Source: Rhizopus sp. PT2906
Taxonomy: Eukaryota > Mucoromycota > Mucoromycetes > Mucorales > Rhizopodaceae
Reading direction: 5' to 3'
Length of the DNA stretch: 59,919 bases
Assembly: GCA_025529335.1 (NCBI GenBank)
Contig: JAMYHX010000251.1
Location: forward strand, 1 to 59,919
The notes under the pieces were generated by a model, which did not search any database, was not told where the DNA came from, and saw only the letters and a list, made by a program, of their open reading frames with translations. Each line of letters begins with the position of its first letter. Position 1 is the stretch's first letter. Both the position numbers and the translations under genes were made by a program. This document shows, piece after piece, positions 33,969 to 45,342 of this stretch.

Positions 33969-35292
33969 GTTAAACTAGAGTATCAATACATTATTTAGAA
34001 ATACTAAAAAGAGAAAACATAGCATAAGGATAGGACTTTAATAGTTTCAAAGAGATTGATATTGAACTAAAACTCTATCTCTCTTTTATAGCTTTTTCCA
34101 AGCCTTGGTACCTTGATTTTGTTAATTACTATATTAAGAAGATAAGCTCAGACCTTGGCATAACAAAGCACCATTTTATTGGATAGACTGTCTTCTAAAT
34201 GTTATAAGTTACAGATAAGTCTTTGTAGGTTATTATTACTACGGTAATTTTTAAAGTATTTTTTTGTTTAAGCTGACAAACTAAAAAATACTTTTTCAAA
34301 AAGGAAATCTGCCAGGGATTTTTGAGTTTGACAGGTATTTTTTTGAGTCAGAGTTGAATCTGAAGGCTCATATACTGTAATAACGATCTTTCTTTTTTTC
34401 TTCCTTCATGTTCTTAGTAAAGAAGTCATGCAGAAGCTCATCGGCATGCACCTTTGTTCTTTGTTTCGTCTCTAGCATAATGAGGAAGTATTGGTTAGAC
34501 CCTACTGTCTAATCAGTCAGCCTACCCAAGAGTAAACGAAACTTTAGTATTACTACAAGCTTGCCAGGGTGATATCACTCGGCGAGTATCAATAAGATTG
34601 TTTTTGCTGATAGAACTTTATAGATCTCACATTACGAATTCGCTTGCACAAAAGGAAATATACAATGTCATTATTGACTATGTAGGGTTGGATCATATAT
34701 AAGTTTCTGAAGTAAAGATGAAGAAATTCAATACAGATTTACTGATTGATTATTATTAGGACATACACCATGATACAAGAAATTATAATTGATCATGAAA
34801 TCATCCTTTGAAGTTCTATCTCGCCATCAATTATACAGAAAAGTGCGTACAGCGATCTCCAACTGCCAAATAAAATACCCTTGGCTGTGTATTTGAGACT
34901 CTTTGCTGTACCTAGGCAAGATATTACATGGTACTGTCATGAGAATAGGATCTTTTTTATGTGAGGACAACTCCTGTGTCTTTTGTAATGGTGTTCTGGG
35001 AGATCCATTTATCTGTTTGATCATGATTTTGTCATTTCAAGGCAGCAGTTTTTTATCATTCACAAAACGCTTCATATTAACAAAAGTTGATTATGAAACG
35101 AACTTTCGGCCCTGGCTAATGTCTTTTCAAAGTTGATGAATGGCTTTTGAAAAGAGCGCAAGCTGCAGTTGAAAAAAAAAAAAAAAAAAAAGACGCTTAA
35201 AATCACTGTCCAAAAAAAAAATAGTTATCTGTCCTTAAAAAAAATAGTATCACCTCTTTTATTTAATTAGGTTAATAGAAGGAAGGGTCTCT
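33969..35292. other. Spacer with homopolymers
   Basis: No gene supported. It holds a 20-A run at 35172-35191 and further A runs to 35250. Small ORFs at 34827-35136 overlap antisense and are dismissed. Confidence 0.5.
35172..35191. repeat. Homopolymer tract of 20 A
   Basis: An uninterrupted run of about 20 A, followed by further short A runs. Confidence 0.9.
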
Positions 35293-35574
35293 TTATACAT
35301 TGCTAATGGACTGAGTCATGGTTGTTTGATTAGGTTGTTTCTGAAAGTCAGAACCATATAGTTTTTGTAATAAAACAGGCTTTAGTTCTTGAAGTTGAGC
35401 TGGTGTGAGGTTATTCAGTTGGTTTTGCTGTTGAGCAAGTTCTACTTGCTTTTGTTCGTATATTTTTGTTTTCATTTTAATCCTCTTTAACCAGATAACA
35501 TAGGTAGCCAAGACAATAACAGCTGCTATAAGTGAAAAGATGACAATAAATAATGTTTGATTTGTATTTGGCAT
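35293..35574 (-). CDS. Small single-pass membrane protein
   Basis: The product is 93 residues when started at the ATG at 35574. The longer ORF start is less likely since it adds a non-hydrophobic lead. A transmembrane segment follows at once (LFIVIFSLIAAVIVLATYVIWL) with a basic inner boundary KRIKMKTK, then a Gln-rich helix (YEQKQVELAQQQNQLNN) and LTPAQLQELKPVLLQKLYG. The arrangement of TM plus short helical tail recalls the N-terminal part of membrane RING proteins, but no RING cysteines follow before the stop. The function is unknown; it may be a truncated paralog. Confidence 0.5.
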   Translation of the reverse strand: MPNTNQTLFIVIFSLIAAVIVLATYVIWLKRIKMKTKIYEQKQVELAQQQNQLNNLTPAQLQELKPVLLQKLYGSDFQKQPNQTTMTQSISNV

Positions 35575-36282
35575 AAAACAATGAAAGTGTAGAGTAACCT
35601 TGTTTAAATTGATGTTGCAACTTCTAATTATCAATAATGCCACAACAAATCAGATGTCGCATTCCCTGTTTGTATTGTCGTACAACCAAAATAATATTGT
35701 TAATGGAGGGAACTCATTAGCGATTCATTATCTCTCGACAGACTCATTGGTATACAATTTGACTCTGTACGTTCTTGAATTACATTACTGATTTTGATTC
35801 ATAATCTGTGCAAAGACATTGTATATATTGCAAGCAAGCCTTGTTCTCACCCGTCACCATGGGATTATTGTCTTAGGGAGATGCCATGTTGAATATTAAT
35901 AGCACAAAGACCAGCTTGCAGAAATTTTTGGTCCAGAAACGCCATATTACACAGAGAACCCTAACAACTGATAGTGTATACCAAGTGTGACGGTATCAAC
36001 ACTAGGTTATTGTCTTGTATCAAGACGTATACATGTTGCTACTGATATATTGGATACTTAAGCAGGCTAGACAGAGGCATGGGAAGCTAAGTAGTACTGT
36101 CGAACTAATATGTTTAAATGTTAGGCAAATTCATAAGGTCTAACATCGTTTATGGCCCTCGTTCTGTAGGCATAATGCAAAGAGATTCTACCAGGAAGTT
36201 GTTACTCATACAGTCAGGCTTATGGAATTTGACGTTTTCAAGACAAAATTAGCTGTGGACCGCCGATGCATTAAAACAAAGG

Positions 36283-36330
36283 TGAACACTACATGCATCA
36301 GAAAATACACCAGAAAATAAGCTGAATAAT
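36283..36330 (+). repeat. Dispersed repeat, copy 2
   Basis: AACACTACATGCATCAGAAAA followed by a second CACCAGAAAATAAGCTGA unit. It is similar to copies at 23541 and 37143. Confidence 0.45.
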
Positions 36331-37142
36331 GTAAATACAAATTTGCGATAAGTGGTCTTTTTTGATCAACTGACAACATAAATAAATAACAACATTTCTT
36401 TTTTATCTCTTCCTTCTTGAAAAGATAAACAAATCAATATGGTAACACATTCAAAGAGTTTGCTGGAAGGCACCATAAGTAATGGGTAGAGATAGCGCCC
36501 GTAGAATTCGTCTAACTTCTGGTGCATTTTCTGGTGGATGTGATGTTTCCCTAATAATTGATAACTTGCCGTCTAATCATAAAGTTCATGTTTTTTCAAC
36601 GAAAAGCAATTCTGAACGACCCTTCAGGCTTAACCCCCCCTTCAATTATAGGTCAAAGTCTATACAAAGATCCAAAGTAGTTTAATTGCGTTCTTTCTTT
36701 ATCTTATGACTACCCCTTTTATTATTTCTTTCTTTTTTGTGTTTTTAATCAATTCCAACAAGTCATTTTATTGTAAGAATTTTCCAAAATTTGGGTCAAA
36801 AAAGGTTCAGCTAATCATAAAGAATTCTAAATACATGAGTAATAAAGCTATTGTTTAACAAAGTTACTCCCGATTGCATTACATTCATCACACATTGCTT
36901 GATTGGATGAAGACTTATACATCTTGAAAATAAAAGGTTTGGAACGAATTCTAGCAAGCGACAGTAGAATTGATTTTCTGGATCGGTCTCATAGCATACA
37001 TTAAAAGAGCCAAGATCAGCCATCTTTTTCGAGAGCCTTGCTACATTTTCTTTATTATATTCTTCAGAGAAAAACATGCAAATGGCTTACTCGCGTGTCA
37101 TGTTCATTTTTTGGGTTAAAAGAGACAATTTTTTTGCAGGCC

Positions 37143-37335
37143 AACACTACATGCACCAGAAAATAGGTTGATGCTACGGGCGCTTCCTTGAGGCGCTACC
37201 TATGTTATCACTATACAAAGTCACATTACTGGAAGAAAAAGAAAAGACTGACCACAAAATGTGTTATTCTTATAGATGCGCCATGCCCAATACTCATTAG
37301 TCCTTAATTCATACAATAATCCTATTTTCTTATGT
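37143..37335 (+). repeat. Dispersed repeat, copy 3, with extension
   Basis: AACACTACATGCACCAGAAAA then GATGCTACGGGCGCTTCC, closest to copy 1. From 37248 it continues with a segment resembling 30474-30560. Confidence 0.45.
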
Positions 37336-37778
37336 TGTTTTTTAATGATGAACTCTCAACGTAATAAAGAGATGATTACAGATTCATCGACACATTGCTT
37401 CTCTTATATTTCAATATTATACATAGTGTTGAATGTAGGTGTGGTTTGTCTAAGTAACCGTTTTCTTTACTTATTTTTTCTTCTAACATACACCGTAATT
37501 TAATAAAGATTCAGTAGACGTCGATGGTTTCTATTCATCATGCCCCTTTCTTATATTGGTAATCATTATCATCTGTGAGATCAGGGCCCGCATATTATTT
37601 CTTTTATTGGGAAATTACCTAAACAGCAGCTGATCTAGCGTAGAATGATTCGAAATGATCAGATATCGAGAAACTCTGTATATGCATCTGGTACAGCAAG
37701 AAAAACCGATATATGTCCGTACTTGCAAAGATGAAGGACCTTGATATATAAATCAGTATTTTTGATGGCAGGAATAAC

Positions 37779-38569
37779 ATGAACGCAGTAATGGCTAAAG
37801 TAAGTCCGTTTTCAGGTTTCTATTGGCTTATTTTTTTTTCCATCTGATAAAAATATGAACATGGGCCCTTCCTATTTTGTTATTTTTTTTTTTCTTTGAA
37901 CAAAAATTATGCATGCCCTTCTCCTTCAAAGTGTCAGAAGGCAAAAGATAGTAAATCAGTCCTTTTTGAAATATACCTCTTGCTGTCATGTCAAAAAGAC
38001 GCCAGAGCCAAAGATAACCAGCCTTTCGTTTTGGCAGGATCCACTTGTTTGGCAACGTACAAGGGTGAACACGCTAAGGTACAATAAATGACTATTATTC
38101 TTCCTTTAAAGAGGGCTAAGAGAGGGAGAGATGAATAGATGCTTGATCGGTTGTACAACAGGGGATTTTGCCACAATGTGGTATCTACAGATGCATCATC
38201 CTACACTATCACCGGCTATAACGACAGCCGCATCAATGGTATGTTGTATCTGTAAGATATGAATCGGTCTAATTATCGTAGATTGCGGGTATATCCACCT
38301 CTTTAGCCTTAGAAACCGTTTTACTGCAGCGTACGATGAAAGTGCCTTATCCAGCAGCATTCAAAACGGCAATGGGCATGAGCTTTGTTTCTATGCTTGC
38401 TATGGAACTCACAGAGAATGTGGTTGATTGGCACCTGATGGGTGGCCAAGTTGTATTGAATGATCCCAAGTTTTGGATGGCAGCTATTGTAAGTGCGGCG
38501 GCAGGATATGTTGTTCCATTGCCCTACAACTATTGGAGACTAAAGGCACTTGGTAAATCATGTCATTAA
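37779..38569 (+). CDS. DUF4396 membrane protein
   Basis: Four exons, 37779-37799, 37960-38078, 38139-38238 and 38282-38569, give 175 residues. The core WQDPLVWQRTRVNTLRCLIG, CTTGDFATMWYLQMHHP, AGISTSLALETVLLQ, FVSMLAMELTENVVDWHL and PLPYNYWRLKALGKSCH matches the DUF4396 pattern: four hydrophobic helices with a conserved GDF, an E/D pair (MELTEN), PxNYW and a C-terminal CH. Members are found in bacteria and fungi and are often linked with copper or other metal handling, but the activity is unproven. Exon 1 is tiny (21 bases) and its acceptor (TCAG before TCC) is the only one that keeps phase; that border is the least certain. Confidence 0.8.
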
Positions 38570-38653
38570 TAAAGATGAGAGAATATGTGTAGGTTTTATT
38601 TACTATAATACATGAATATGATATACAAATACATAAATATGAAAGGGAAGGAA

Positions 38654-38671
38654 AGAGAGAGAGAGAGAGAG
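38654..38671. repeat. GA dinucleotide run
   Basis: (GA)n tract between the convergent DUF4396 and C2H2 genes. Confidence 0.8.
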
Positions 38672-38689
38672 GGGTATATGATGGATAAC

Positions 38690-38905
38690 TTAATGTTGAT
38701 ATAATTGATGATGATTTGCAAGGTTACCAAGTGAATGGAATTTCCTATGACAGGTCTTGCATCGAACAACCGATGATCTACAACGGTTTATGGCTTGTTG
38801 TGTATAAGTAGACTGTACGGTAGCTAGTGTCATTAGGTTCTCTTGAGCTTCATCTAATGGCCAATCGTTATATTTGATGTTATTAGAAGGAATTGATGCC
38901 AGCAT
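38690..38905 (-). CDS. Small C2H2 zinc-finger protein
   Basis: A single exon encodes 71 residues. The C-terminal 26 residues (VRCKTCHRKFHSLGNLANHH, then QLYQH) form one C2H2 finger: C-x2-C, x12, H-x5-H, with the core F and L in place. The finger ends at the stop, so the protein is mostly one finger with an N-terminal helix-forming part (PLDEAQENLMTLATVQSTY). A truncated member of a larger zinc-finger family or a genuine mini-protein are both possible. No partner domain is seen. Confidence 0.5.
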   Translation of the reverse strand: MLASIPSNNIKYNDWPLDEAQENLMTLATVQSTYTQQAINRCRSSVVRCKTCHRKFHSLGNLANHHQLYQH

Positions 38906-39415
38906 TTAGATTTTTATAAAAAAGTAAATAATAAAAAGGAGAAGGAACACTTTATGCTTTTTATACTTTTTCCAAGAAAAAATGTTGTAATGTTTGTGTA
39001 ATTGGAGCAACATGAAGAAAGGTGGGAAGAATTTCACCTAAAAAAGTAACTCTTGCAGAACATGAGTGAGGGGAGCCATTTTTGAGCCATTTTTTATTAT
39101 TATTTCTTCTCTTTTATGCTTTAAAGCTTGATATCTTGTCTTCTATTTTACTATTTTAACTTGATTTATACTTTGTTCGGAAAAAGCCTCATAGCTTAAT
39201 TTTTTTTTTTTTTTGATTGCATGAAAAAATAAAGTTCACACATCTTCCCGTTGGAAACTTTACTGGTGGAATTAAGGGCGCAGAAATTGTTTCATCTGTT
39301 GAATAATTTAATCTCAGCATGTGACGTATTTTTTTTTGTGAGAGTATGTGTTCATTACGTCTGGATAGGATTAATAGAAAAATCTTTTTTTCCGTAAAGC
39401 TTATCAAGCATACAA
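38906..39415. other. Promoter region between C2H2 gene and RAD23
   Basis: Divergent promoter sequence with T runs (39200). A minus ORF at 39189-39407 is dismissed. Confidence 0.55.
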
Positions 39416-41032
39416 ATGGGCGCTTTGGTATGTTGATTCAATGCCCTATAATAAAGATACTGACTTTTAACTCGTTTATAGAAAATCACTGTCAAAACAC
39501 TTCAGCAAAAGCAATTTAAACTGGAAGTAGATAGCACTGACTCTGTAAGATTGAATTTTTCTGTTTGATCTCTTGTTTTCTTACCTTTTCTTTTATAAAG
39601 ATCCTCTCCGTCAAGGAAAAGATTGAGCAATCGCAAGGACATCCTGTTGCTCAACAAAAACTTATCTTTTCTGGTAAGTTTGTAATCCACTTCACACGCG
39701 TGTATATACGTGTGTGCGTGCGTGTGCATTTGTAATTAATTGTATTTGTGGTAGGTAAAATTCTTTCCGATGATAAAACGGTTGAAGAATACAATATTAC
39801 AGAAAAGGATTTCTTGGTTGTGATGGTGTCAAAGGTGAGCATATAACCTGATGAATGTTTTGTGTGTGCTTATATTTTGTCTTTAGCCAAAAACAACACC
39901 AGCTTCCAGTAGTTCTGCCGCTAAAAAAGAATCATCACCTGCAGCAACAACACCATCAAAGCCAGCTGAACCTGTCAAGTCTGAATCTCCTGCCGCAGCA
40001 CCTGCCAGTAGCAACAGCCCAGCACCTGCTTCTGACACTCCCAAAGAGGCAGAAAAGGCTACTACGGACAGTTATTCTCAATTAGGCAAGTAGATATTTC
40101 TGAAATATTTTCCGTATATTAATCTGTTAATGCAGTCACTGGCGCTCAACTGGAAAGTGTACTTGAGAATATGATGGCCATGGGCTTTGAACGTGCTCAA
40201 TGTGAGCGTGCGCTTCGTGCCAGTTTTAACAATCCTGATAGAGCTGTGGAATATCTGTTCAATGTAGGCTCATTCATAACATATGATGATTGTATCTAAT
40301 ATCTTTTTAGGGCATTCCTGAAAATATATTGAATGAAATGAATAGTGCACAACAACCACAATCAGATGAGCAACAACCAGATACCAACACACCTATATCT
40401 CCTGGCACAACCACAGCTCCTGCCAACGATGCTAGTAAGTATATGTATTATGTATATATAAAGAGCTTCAACTCACCTACTTTAGATGCACCATTGAACC
40501 TTTTTGCTGCTGCTCAACAACATGCTCAGCAGCAACAGCAACAGCAACAACAGCAACCATTAGGTGCAGATCTTGCCAGCTTTAGAAACACACCTCACTT
40601 CCAACAAATTCGTCAATTAGTTCAAACAAATCCTGGTTTGCTTCAGCCTTTGCTTCAATCAATAGGTCAATCCAATCCAGAACTGATTCGAGCTATTAAT
40701 GCTGATCCTAATGGATTCCTGCAAGCATTCTTGGAAGGAGCTGAAGGAGAAGAAGGCGGACCAGAGACGGCAACAATTCAAGTGACTGCTGAAGAAAGAG
40801 AAGCAATTGAAAGAGTAAAATAGAAATATTATTTTAAAGATATTATTCTCTAACTTATTATTATAGTTGGAAGCATTGGGTTTCCCAAGACAAGTTGTCA
40901 TAGAAGCTTATTTCGCATGCGATAAGAATGAAGGTAAAAACAAAGAAAAACACATCATTTGCTTTTATTTATTTTTATATAGAATTGGCTGCAAATTATC
41001 TCTTTGATCATGGAAATGATGATTTTGAATAA
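39416..41032 (+). CDS. RAD23: UV excision repair / proteasome shuttle protein RAD23
   Basis: Ten exons (39416-39427, 39482-39544, 39601-39673, 39755-39834, 39887-40085, 40136-40263, 40311-40434, 40486-40814, 40867-40933, 40983-41032) give 374 residues. The order is: ubiquitin-like domain (KITVKTLQQKQFKLEVD, IEQSQGHPVAQQKLIFSGK), an Ala/Pro/Ser linker, UBA1 (NMMAMGFERAQCERALRASF), a poly-Gln stretch, the XPC-binding domain (FQQIRQLVQTNPGLLQPLLQ) and UBA2 (LEALGFPRQVVIEAYFACDK). It binds XPC/RAD4 for DNA repair and ferries ubiquitinated proteins to the proteasome. Intron 5 (40086-40135) is a GC-AG intron. Exon 1 holds just four codons. Confidence 0.96.
40527..40560 (+). repeat. CAG/CAA run coding poly-Gln in RAD23
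   Basis: Mixed CAG and CAA codons give about ten consecutive Gln between UBA1 and the XPC-binding domain. Confidence 0.9.
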
Positions 41033-41256
41033 TAATAATAATAAAAAAAAAGAATTACTTTTTTAGTAAAACAATAAACTTTTTCATTTCCTTTTACGCC
41101 CCTTTATCATACATGCCTTTTATTCTCGTTTATTGAATCACCGACAAAAATGACAAATCAGTCACAGCCAAAAAGTTTTTTTTAAATGATGAATTCCCTG
41201 CCCTAAGCCTTTTCTCAGGACTTTTTATTTATTCATAGAGAAAGGAACTCTTTGTT

Positions 41257-42611
41257 ATGGATCAGCAAGCAGGTAATAATAGAAGCCATGCCATCATTTC
41301 TCTTGTCTAATTATTGACTCTAGTTGAAATCAAGAACAAGAAAGTGACAGCACCTACTCCACAAAACACACCTATAAACGCAGCTCCCATAAGCTCACAA
41401 TCTATTCCTACAGTTCCTTCCATCTCTGAAGAGATAGAGACTATTAGTACACCAGGTATAAGAACAGTACACAAAAAATTTGCTGTCAAGTCACTGACAC
41501 AGAATTCATTAGGTGTTGCTGGTCAAAATAACCCAGGTCTGATGAGCATGCTTCAAGGCAGATTAGGTAATCTCATCAGTGAACCACTTCCTGCTTCTGT
41601 TCAACGTCGTGTCAATGGCTTAAAGTTTCTTCAATCCAAACATGCTGAATTGGAAGGAGAATTTCAAAAGGAAGTCTTGGCTTTAGAAAAGAAATATCTA
41701 GAGTTATACCGCCCATTATACATCAAACGTGCTGAAGTGATCACTGGTAAATACGAACCTACAGAAGAAGAAGTAGCCCTTGGTGCCAAAGTAGATGAAG
41801 AAGATGATCAGAGTGATTTGGAGGACGATAAGGAAAACGATGCAACAGAGAGCACAGATGAGAATGTGTCGGGTATTCCCGAATTCTGGTTGACAGCCTT
41901 AAAGACCCACCCACAAATTGGTGAGACAATCACAGATGAAGATTGTAATGCCTTGAAGCATCTTGTCGATATTCGTTTAAGCTATCTCGAGAAACCTGGT
42001 TTCCAAATAGAATTCGAGTTTACTGAAAACGACTACTTCACCAACAAAGTGCTTACCAAGACCTACTATTATCAAGACAATGTGAGCGGTGGTGATTACG
42101 TTTATGATCATGCTGAAGGATGTGATATCGATTGGAAAGAAGGCAAAGACTTGACTGTCACTATTGAAACAAAGAAGCAGCGCCACAAGGGCACCAACAA
42201 AACCCGTGTCGTCAAGCGTACAGTTCCTGCTGAATCATTCTTCAACTTCTTTAATCCTCCTGTTCTCCCAGACGACTCTGAAGAATTGGATGAAGATGAG
42301 GCTGAAGGTTTAGATGCCAAGTTGGAAGCTGATTATGAAATGGGTGAAGAATTCAAGGAAAAGATTATTCCTCACGCTGTTGATTATTTCACAGGAAAGG
42401 CACTTGAATACGAAGATTATGATGACGAAGACGATTTTGATGAAGATGATTTCCTTAGTGATGATGATATTGATGATGACGACGACGACGATGATGATGA
42501 TGATGACGATGCTGTAAGCTTAAATCATCTTTTATAAAGAAAAACGTTACTAAATATTTATAATAGAAGCCTGCTAAAACCGAAAATGCTCCTGAATGCA
42601 AGCAATCTTAA
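41257..42611 (+). CDS. NAP1: Nucleosome assembly protein NAP1
   Basis: Exons 41257-41272, 41324-42513 and 42567-42611 give 416 residues. The core has SVQRRVNGLKFLQSKHAELE (dimer helix), YKPLYIKRAEVI-like LYRPLYIKRAEVITGKYEP, GIPEFWLTALKTH, KTYYYQ and a basic KKQRHKGTNKTRVVKRTV segment that fits the NES/NLS-bearing loop, then ESFFNFFNPP. The C-terminus is very acidic, with a run of Asp, for histone shielding. It is a histone H2A-H2B chaperone. The last exon adds ENAPECKQS, a CaaX-like end comparable to the CKQQ tail of animal NAP1L proteins, so farnesylation is possible. It follows RAD23 by 224 bases. Confidence 0.95.
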
Positions 42612-42848
42612 ACTGTATACATTATATTTTTCAAAATTAAAATCATTCCATCAGTTCTAACGTCTCTTTTCATACAAGGAAGGGGGAACTATCTTCATAT
42701 TTCCCTATAAGAATCTATTTTATATTTACTCTGCAATTTTAATAGCCATGATTGATTGGTTATTGGTGCACGTGACTCTCCTATTTGCTTTATCTGTTTT
42801 TTTTTCTATTTTCTTCTTTATTTCTTTTTTTGTTTTCCTTTCAGCAAG

Positions 42849-43753
42849 ATGACCCAAGCAATTATCTCTTTACTTTCGAATAATGCTACACTATGTCTGC
42901 CAATAGAGTCAAGCACTTACACAGTGTATGATTTAAAGCAGAAAATATTCTCCAAAACACACATTCCTGTAGATCAACAAGTACTACGAACGATTGGAGG
43001 ACTTGATATTGATGATCAACAGTCGTTAGAATCAGATAAACATATTCTTCATTTCAACCTATCAGCTCGTTTATTGGGTGGTAAAGGAGGTTTTGGATCT
43101 ATGCTTCGTGCTCAAGGCGGTCGAATGAATGCTCAAAAGACAACTAATTTCGAAGCATGCAGAGACTTGCAAGGACGACGAATTCGAAGCGTGAATGAAG
43201 CTAAAAGGTAAATTCAGCCAAACACAAATATGTAACAATTAACTAATCTACTTGCAGATTGCAAGAAGAATTGGATGCTCTTCCCAAACGAGAAGCTGAA
43301 AAAAGAGAAAGATTGAAGCGAAAGATAGAAGAAGCATTGAAAGAAAGAGAACCAAAAAAGCATTTGTTTGATGATAATGAATTTTTAGAAAGCAAAGAAG
43401 AAGTAGTTGAACGAGTAAAGTCAGCTGTAGGACAAGCACTAAAGAAACAAAAGACTTCACATAATGGCAACCATAAGCCAGTAGCCTCAACATCTCAATG
43501 TCTGTTTAATGATGATATCTCTGATGAAGATGAAGATAACGAAGAAGAAGAGGAGGAAGAGGAGGAGGAAGAGGAGGAGGAAGAGGAGGAGGAAGAGGAG
43601 GAGGAAGAGGAGGAGGAAGAGGAGGAAGAGGAGAAACAGAAAGAGGAAAAGAAAGTAGAAAAAGAGGAAGAAAAAGTAGAAGAAAAGGAAGACAAGAAGA
43701 AGGCTAAAGCGAATAACTGCCAGAAGAAAGGAAAAGGAAAGAGTAAACAATGA
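42849..43753 (+). CDS. SDE2: SDE2-type ubiquitin-fold splicing/replication factor
   Basis: Exons 42849-43207 and 43258-43753 give 284 residues. The N-terminal ubiquitin-like fold ends in ARLLGGKGGFGSMLRAQGGR, the SDE2 hallmark: a deubiquitinase cuts after GG and the freed Lys-starting protein works in the spliceosome and replication-stress control. The following RRIRSVNEAKRLQEELDAL is also typical. A coiled, Lys/Glu-rich middle leads into a long glutamate run (about 43536-43640) and a basic Lys tail. The upstream Met at 42756 is less likely, because the fold begins at TQAIISLLS. It lies in a forward row after NAP1. Confidence 0.9.
43536..43640 (+). repeat. GAG/GAA minisatellite coding poly-Glu in SDE2
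   Basis: A purine-only tract built of a 12-base period (GAGGAGGAAGAG-like units) encodes over 30 Glu. The antisense frames give long Leu or Ser runs, which are shadows. Confidence 0.9.
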
Positions 43754-45342
43754 TCGTTTACACATGGGTGATACAATCATGATGAGACAAGATTACGTAA
43801 CATAGTAACAAATGATCCATAATCAATAAAATATTTATACCACATGTAATTGTTTACAAAGGCTTGAGACTGCATCTATACAACAATGGGAGGATGAAAT
43901 CTCTCGTATCTCTAGCTAAGATCATTTTCCTTTGGTAACAAAGGCCAAAAACTTAACTCCTTTGTGACAATCTCTTTGTGGGAAGAAAAGGGCTCTAGTT
44001 TATTAAACACAAGAATGATGTATGAGATCATATAGTGGTTTGTACTACTTTAGAGAGTAGGCACTAATGCCACTATCTATATACCATTTTCTCGATAGGA
44101 ATATATTGTTATAATTGCTTGTTTAGCGCTATGGTCTTGATTAAGTAAAAAGATTAAAAATGAAGTCTTTATAACATTCAGATCTCTCGTTGGATATGAT
44201 TGTCATGTGCAACTATAGTGTAATCCCGTAGATGAGCACTATCCTATAATTTGGGAACAGGTACAAGCTGTGATAAACTCTATGAGTACCCTTTTTGGGT
44301 GGATTGTAAAAGGTGTATCACATCATTGACACCTGGCTGTTAGCGTAAAGTAGTTGGTCGTGATCAACTTGGGTACTCAGTGCTGTCTTCCGGTAATCGA
44401 CGATCAAACTCTTGTACTTTTTATCATCAAAATATTTCGTTCCAAAACAAAACATCAGCGACGCTAACAAAATTAAGCCCTTTTCGAAACCTCACAGTGA
44501 TGATAGCGTCTCTGGAAAGCAAATTCTGCTTTGAATCATACAGCAATCGTAAGATCTACTTTAAATCCAACCCACATTTCACTGTATTAGCAGCTTGGCT
44601 ATTTTAATAGATTTATGTCTTTGTCGATGCAAACCTGTTGTATCTTGTTTATATTTGTAAAAGACGAATAAGTCGATAACCATCAAAGTAGTTGTTTATT
44701 GATAGAAATAAAATGCATGTGATTTTTATAGGAGGATTAATGCTGCCAGTGTGATTATTTATGTTTGTCTTATGACTGTTATTTTAGTGGCTGCTGTAGC
44801 TACTGTTACTATACGTTATTCATATCGGATGCAATAAAAGAAAGTAGAATACACGCTCTACTGCAGGTTTGTACTCAAGTTAGTATAATGATCCATATCA
44901 AACACGTCGTTCATTATCCCACAAACTTATCCCAAATTGATGCCGAAGACATTGTACAACGTTTTCAAATCTGTTATGGTCACCAAGGATATCTAATCTC
45001 AATAGCTTTTATTTTATTTTATAATTCATTACTCTATAGATTTCTTTACTTTTTTATTTTATGATAATAGAATATTCACAATGAGACTTATTATTATTAT
45101 GTATTAAATAAGGTGCTCTTTCAAATCAGTATGCATTGATTGCTTTCTTCCTAAAAGATTATCCTAAACAATGTCCCATTATTAAGAATCCTGGAATATG
45201 GGGTAATGCCCTATTCCTTTTACGGCCTATTATAATTGATCTATTTACAAATATGTATATTTTGTAGATGGTACTTTTGAAATTCAGCAAATGGTATGTA
45301 TTTATGTACAAGAAAGAAAGATATTTATTTACACACATATTA
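43754..45342. other. 1.6 kb spacer with possible ORF relics
   Basis: ORFs at 44380-44607 and 44765-45064 (+) show short protein-like pieces (IDAEDIVQRFQICYGHQGYL in the second) but have no family match by eye and no splice partner. No RNA gene is seen. Confidence 0.45.

Larger units (their letters stand above)
35575..37778. other. 2.2 kb gene-poor region with dispersed repeats
   Basis: Holds repeat copies at 36283-36330 and 37143-37335. ORFs at 36482-36685 (+) and 36811-37077 (-) have protein-like stretches (MADLGSFNVCYETDPENQFY in the latter) but no family; they may be remnants. No RNA gene is seen. Confidence 0.45.

Noticed and set aside
43487..43780. Minus-strand ORFs coding long Leu or Ser runs
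   Set aside because: They are antisense shadows of the poly-Glu tract of SDE2; composition is purely repeat-derived.
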